From Puniceicoccales bacterium (GTDB taxonomy: Bacteria > Verrucomicrobiota > Verrucomicrobiia > Opitutales > LL51), in the NCBI GenBank assembly GCA_031267435.1, contig JAIRZB010000040.1, forward strand, positions 1 to 10,240: 10,240 bases of DNA, given 5' to 3'. The position numbers were made by a program, and so were the translations under genes. Positions 6,930 through 10,240 of this stretch are shown here, piece after piece (the first letter of the stretch is position 1; the number at the start of each line of letters is the position of its first letter). Under the pieces are notes generated by a model, which worked only from the letters and a program-made list of their open reading frames with translations, was not told where the DNA came from and searched no databases.

Positions 6930-9032
6930 TTATGTTACAGCGATTCTACCCAAGGGTTGGATGGTAATTTCCTCGGTAAGTTCCTGGTGAGAAAGTACCG
7001 GTAATTCGTACAATTCTAACTCAATTAATTTGCGGACGTAGCGGCGAATATCCATGGAAGTTAGCAGCACGGGACGGTTCGTCTCCTGTGTAAAATCCCC
7101 CACTTCTTCCTTTACCGTGGTGACAATTTTCTTCGCCGTATTGGGTTCCAATGCCAAATAGCTTCCCGCTGAAGTCTGGCGAATGGATTTGCGAATAACA
7201 TCCTCCGTAACCGGATCCAATAGATAAACTCCCAAAATATTTTGCCCACCGCTGTATTTGTAGCTGATGTAGCGCTTCAAGCTCGTACGCACGTAATCGG
7301 CCAATAGAATGGGTTCCTTTTCCTTTTGTCCCCAGTCGATGAGGCACTGCATGATGAGGCGCAGATTGCGAATGGATACGTCCTCCTGGACCAGTCGCTG
7401 TAAAACTTCGCCGATCTTTTGCACGGGCAATACGCGCTGCACTTCCTTGACCAACTCCGGGAAATTTTTTTCAAAATTCTCCAGGATAAATCGCGTTTCC
7501 TGTAATCCGATAAATTCGGAGGCGTACTTTTTCAGAATAAAGGAAAGATGATAGGTCAAAATTTGGGGTGATGTCATGTAATTGATGCTCGCCTTATCCA
7601 TCTGCGGAATGAGATCTTTTGAGACCCATAGCGCCGGAATATTGGGCAAAAATGCCTTTTCTTCCTGGTAGGGAATGTTTAGAATACCGAGACTTTCCTT
7701 TGTCTCGCGAACGAGCACGCTCCCCTTCAAAATACGTCCCTGGGAAACCGGCACCTCTTGCAATAAAATTTGGTACATTCCATCCGTTAAATTTTCATTG
7801 AAACGCAGGTGAATGCCGGGGAATGGTACGCCCAGGTCGAAATACAGCGCCTTGCGGACTTGGATCAATTGATCGTTGAGCACCATCGGATCGACGGATT
7901 CCTCGATGGAGGTCGCCACATCGAGCAATAGCGGTACCGTAACTGAAAACTCGCCCTTTTCTTCCTTAAATGTGGGTGTATTGGGTGCGATATCCGAAGG
8001 CAATCCGGTATTCTTAGCAACCTTAGCAATTTCACCTGTCCCCTGCGGCTTCCCCTCCGTTTGCATCAGTGAGCGACCGGTCAAAAAAATCAGCGTGCCG
8101 ATCACGACAAAGGGAACCTTTGGAAATCCCGGAATGAGCATGAATCCAATACTCATAATTCCTGCAATGACCAATGCCTTGGGCTTGGATAGCAACTGTT
8201 TACCGATATCATTGCCCAGGGGTTTCGCATCGGAGGAACTCACGCGGGTTACGATGACACCGGCCGTGATGGAAATGAGCAGGGAGGGCAGTGTGGAAAC
8301 GAGACCGTCACCGATGGTGAGAATGGCATAGGTTTTGATTGCCTTATCCGGTGTCATACCTTTTTGGAAAACACCGATAATAAGTCCCGCAATGATGTTA
8401 ATGACGGTCATGATCAAGCTGGCAATGGTATCGCCCTTGACGAATTTCATTGCCCCATCCATGGCACCGTAAAGCTGATTTTCCTGCTCCAAATCCGTGC
8501 GCTTTTGCTTGGCCTGCTCCGTATCGATGCTACCTGCCCGCAGATCCGCATCGATGCTCATCTGTTTACCCGGCATGGCGTCCAGAGTAAAACGGGCCGA
8601 TACCTCCGAAACCCGTTCCGCACCTTTCGTGATGACGATAAATTGTACGATAAGCAAAATACCGAAAATAACCGCACCGACCACGAAGTTTCCTTGGACG
8701 ACGAAATCGCCGAAGGTAAAGATGATTTCACCGGCATCGGCGGTCAACAGAATCATTCGCGTACTGGTAATATTCAGTGAGAGGCGGAACAGCGTTGTAA
8801 ATAGCAAAAGACTGGGGAAGGTCGATATGTGGAGCACACGCGGTATATACATCGACAGCATCAGTAGGCTGATACTCATCGACAAATTGAGTGCGATCAG
8901 CAGATCAAATAGAAAGGTCGGAATGGGCACGATCATTAGCATAATGACGGCGACGACGACCAATGCCAAAAAGATATCGTTATATTTCGATACCGTTGCC
9001 AGCATACTACTAAATTTTGTATTAAAGCTCAT
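6930..9032 (-). CDS. sctV: Type III secretion export gate protein SctV (YscV/LcrD/CdsV family)
   Basis: SctV is the major export-gate subunit of the inner-membrane apparatus. Nine copies form a ring whose cytoplasmic domains receive substrates and chaperones, and the family is linked to use of the proton motive force. The length of 700 aa is normal. The N-terminal half is hydrophobic, with membrane segments near 20-40, 43-63, 72-90, 110-134, 203-222, 237-262, 286-300 and 305-322. The FHIPEP family signature is at 144-163 (VSARFTLDAMPGKQMSIDAD), between the fourth and fifth segments. Other strongly conserved stretches are TTLFRLSLNITSTRMILL, YGAMDGAMKFVKGD and LTIGDGLVSTLPSLLIS. A soluble C-terminal domain runs from about 355 to the end. 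The match is to the virulence (Ysc) branch rather than flagellar FlhA, by the ITKGAERVSEVSARF stretch and by the sctY neighbour. The ATG overlaps the sctY stop as ATGA, with AAAGG 7 bases upstream. Confidence 0.97.
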   Translation of the reverse strand: MSFNTKFSSMLATVSKYNDIFLALVVVAVIMLMIVPIPTFLFDLLIALNLSMSISLLMLSMYIPRVLHISTFPSLLLFTTLFRLSLNITSTRMILLTADAGEIIFTFGDFVVQGNFVVGAVIFGILLIVQFIVITKGAERVSEVSARFTLDAMPGKQMSIDADLRAGSIDTEQAKQKRTDLEQENQLYGAMDGAMKFVKGDTIASLIMTVINIIAGLIIGVFQKGMTPDKAIKTYAILTIGDGLVSTLPSLLISITAGVIVTRVSSSDAKPLGNDIGKQLLSKPKALVIAGIMSIGFMLIPGFPKVPFVVIGTLIFLTGRSLMQTEGKPQGTGEIAKVAKNTGLPSDIAPNTPTFKEEKGEFSVTVPLLLDVATSIEESVDPMVLNDQLIQVRKALYFDLGVPFPGIHLRFNENLTDGMYQILLQEVPVSQGRILKGSVLVRETKESLGILNIPYQEEKAFLPNIPALWVSKDLIPQMDKASINYMTSPQILTYHLSFILKKYASEFIGLQETRFILENFEKNFPELVKEVQRVLPVQKIGEVLQRLVQEDVSIRNLRLIMQCLIDWGQKEKEPILLADYVRTSLKRYISYKYSGGQNILGVYLLDPVTEDVIRKSIRQTSAGSYLALEPNTAKKIVTTVKEEVGDFTQETNRPVLLTSMDIRRYVRKLIELELYELPVLSHQELTEEITIQPLGRIAVT

Positions 9033-9418
9033 GATACGGCCTTTGTTTTAGATTTTGGACAGGCAATGGCCAAGCGGAGATCCTGTTCCTGCATGCCGAG
9101 AAAACGGGTATAAGCGGAACGGGCATCCATATCCTGTCCCAAAGCCCACAGTGTTTTACTTTTCAAAATAAAGAACAACTTTTTCCTATCCCTTGATTTA
9201 ACGAGCGATTCTGCGGCTTTGATAGCATCAATGGCAGTTCCCGGCGTTCCCGTTTGCAGGGCAGCGAAGGCAAGGGAGAGATTCACCTGAGAATCCTCAG
9301 GAAAATATTCAGCAAGGATCAGCGATAGGGCAAGTGCCTCATCGAATTTATTATAGCGCAGAAAAAGGTAGACTAGAATTTCTAAAAATTCCTTTTGCGT
9401 ATCATTCATAGCATCCAT
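9029..9418 (-). CDS. sctY: TPR-like T3SS chaperone, probable SctY (YscY family)
   Basis: This small protein (129 aa from the first ATG) is built of helical pairs that read as about three TPR-like units near 8-39, 42-73 and 78-109 (for example YNKFDEALALSLILAEYFPED). From memory of Yersinia YscY, the pattern fits: a QxEFL start, a helical pair ending in NPE/FPED, and a final unit ending xAYxxxL (here SAYTRFL). YscY is a cytosolic chaperone of the secreted protein YscX, and the pair binds SctV. Direct position before sctV with a 4-base overlap supports the call. A YscG-type or other TPR chaperone remains possible. The start is uncertain: ATG at 9418 would leave almost no leader after the predicted promoter. 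ATG at 9409 (MNDTQKEFL) has GGATGG upstream and matches the length of YscY better. Confidence 0.75.
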   Translation of the reverse strand: MDAMNDTQKEFLEILVYLFLRYNKFDEALALSLILAEYFPEDSQVNLSLAFAALQTGTPGTAIDAIKAAESLVKSRDRKKLFFILKSKTLWALGQDMDARSAYTRFLGMQEQDLRLAIACPKSKTKAVS

Positions 9419-9428
9419 CCGGATTGTA

Positions 9429-9456
9429 AATATACGAATAGATGAATTTTTTGCAA
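9429..9456 (-). promoter_or_regulatory. Predicted sigma70-like promoter of the sctY-sctV operon
   Basis: On the minus strand, TTGCAA (9456-9451) and TATATT (9434-9429) are separated by 16 bases in an A/T-rich stretch. Expected transcription start is near 9422, only about 4 bases before the ATG at 9418 and about 13 before the ATG at 9409. The boxes are close to the TTGACA/TATAAT consensus, but chance matches are common in A/T-rich DNA. The site stands in the only gap in the window large enough for a promoter serving the operon. Confidence 0.5.
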
Positions 9457-9501
9457 CTTTTTCGTTTATGAAAATAAAAAAATTCAGGAAAAACGTTTAC
9501 T

Positions 9502-9530
9502 AACAAAAATTGGAGATTTTGAAAATCTCC
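9502..9530 (-). terminator. Probable rho-independent terminator of the 9601-10230 gene
   Basis: GGAGATTTT and AAAATCTCC form a perfect inverted repeat around a single base (9512-9530). As RNA this gives a 7-bp stem with a 5-base loop. On the minus strand it is followed by AATTTTTGTT, a T-rich tract, about 70 bases past the stop of the upstream gene. No T tract follows on the plus strand. The stem is short with only 4 G-C pairs, so strength is uncertain. It separates the upstream gene from the T3SS operon. Confidence 0.6.
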
Positions 9531-9600
9531 GTTGCCCATTAAAAAGTAATTACTTAGAAGCTAACTATCGCCAATTAGGTAATTTTTTTATTCTATACTT

Positions 9601-10230
9601 TCATGGATGTTGAAGATATTCTTTTAATATGTAATCTGCATTTTCGATTTTTCTTCCATCGGGACCTTCTTGCCCTATGAGAAATGGAACTGTTACAACA
9701 GCAATATAATCCTTTATCATCTCGCCATCTAGCATGTACCCTAGGAGCTGCTCTTCCGCCATCAAATGGACTCTTAAGTGCTCCGCATAATATAATGCAT
9801 CAAGAGGTGGAGTTCCTTGGTGTTTAAACTCTTTGACCATATCACGCCAATGAAGCACGGGTATCTTTTTCTGTGCCAAAATCGGCCTATATTTTTCCAA
9901 TACTGCATTCCATTGCGAAGGATCTATCCTAGGAGCAGCCGAGGAAGGGGGAATATACAGTGCTTGTGTTCGTAGAACATCTTCGAAATATTCCCTCGAT
10001 ACCAAATCGCCACCATGGATCACGTCCCCATCTGGACTTATATACTGACCACCTGCTCCAATTTGAATATATTTATTGTGTTCTATCAGCTTGATAATAG
10101 CTTCGCTTTTTTTCAATCCATAAAATTCATTAATCACATCTGATTCATCATCAAACTTTCGAAAAATACTATATCGAAAAATTACTGGTACTCTTTGTTG
10201 CGCTAGGGACATAAACTTACCCAATATCAC
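9601..10230 (-). CDS. Hypothetical protein, possibly 5'-truncated by the window edge
   Basis: Not recognised. The frame gives 209 residues from GTG at 10230. It stays open to the window edge, so the true start may lie further upstream. An internal ATG at 10212 (MSLAQQRVP) has no clear Shine-Dalgarno. The protein is soluble, with no signal peptide or obvious membrane helix. It has a mixed alpha/beta look: a helical stretch at about 30-52 (DVINEFYGLKKSEAIIKLIE), a Gly-rich turn region at 58-75 (GAGGQYISPDGDVIHGG), a Pro-rich loop at 93-105 and a helix-rich C-terminal half ending DYILKEYLQHP. It lies on the same strand as the T3SS genes but is separated by a terminator-like hairpin and a predicted promoter, so it is probably a separate transcription unit. 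It does not resemble SctX, which might be expected before sctY. A T3SS link is suggested only by position. Confidence 0.75.
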   Translation of the reverse strand: MILGKFMSLAQQRVPVIFRYSIFRKFDDESDVINEFYGLKKSEAIIKLIEHNKYIQIGAGGQYISPDGDVIHGGDLVSREYFEDVLRTQALYIPPSSAAPRIDPSQWNAVLEKYRPILAQKKIPVLHWRDMVKEFKHQGTPPLDALYYAEHLRVHLMAEEQLLGYMLDGEMIKDYIAVVTVPFLIGQEGPDGRKIENADYILKEYLQHP

Positions 10231-10240
10231 CCTATCTCTA

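Larger units (their letters stand above)
9419..9600. other. Intergenic region between the upstream gene and sctY
   Basis: This A/T-rich gap of 182 bases holds the terminator-like hairpin and the predicted promoter. It also holds a perfect 12-base palindrome, AAGTAATTACTT, at 9544-9555. The palindrome could be a regulator site or part of a second weak hairpin, but such palindromes arise readily in A/T-rich DNA. No RNA gene or small coding frame with a start signal is seen here. Confidence 0.6.

Noticed and set aside
6930..9032. Flagellar FlhA instead of SctV
   Set aside because: The sctY-like neighbour, the absence of flagellar genes and the closer Ysc-type motif wording favour the virulence-type T3SS.
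8497..9051. Plus-strand frame of 184 codons opposite sctV
   Set aside because: It is the antisense of a strongly conserved part of sctV; its protein is Arg/Ser/Thr-rich without any domain.
9544..9555. Palindrome AAGTAATTACTT as a regulator binding site
   Set aside because: A single 12-base A/T-rich palindrome without a second copy; not enough to call an operator.

Overview
The window carries part of a type III secretion system (T3SS) locus, all of it transcribed from the minus strand. The anchor is a full-length SctV (YscV/LcrD/FlhA-family) export-gate protein. Just upstream, and overlapping it by 4 bases, is a small TPR-like gene that best matches SctY (YscY). The sctY-sctV order is that of the Yersinia Ysc system (yscX-yscY-lcrD). 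The host cannot be named from this window. A SctV with strong Ysc-type motifs, next to large unrecognised genes of low GC, fits a Gram-negative bacterium outside the well-studied enterobacterial group; a PVC-type lineage is only a guess.

Layout, in transcription order from right to left: (i) 9601-10230, an unrecognised soluble protein whose 5' end may lie outside the window; (ii) a gap of about 180 bases with a terminator-like hairpin for that gene and a sigma70-like promoter facing left; (iii) sctY; (iv) sctV; (v) a 405-residue unrecognised protein that starts 12 bases after sctV; (vi) a giant open reading frame that starts at 5670 behind a good Shine-Dalgarno and stays open to base 1, giving at least 1890 codons and no stop in the window. 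The last four genes have gaps of 30 bases or less and no visible terminator, so they look like one operon.

How the genes may work together: SctY is by family a TPR chaperone and SctV is the nonameric export gate that receives substrates and chaperones. The two downstream genes have no recognised domains. The giant protein has no visible signal peptide or membrane segment and has a Pro/Asn/Ser/Thr-rich N-terminus followed by a long, mostly helical body. That profile fits a T3SS substrate or a very large structural protein, but this is inference. Its C-terminal half holds at least three divergent copies of a unit spaced about 245-270 residues apart, which I found by reading the translation. The giant gene and its repeats are the most unusual part of the window.
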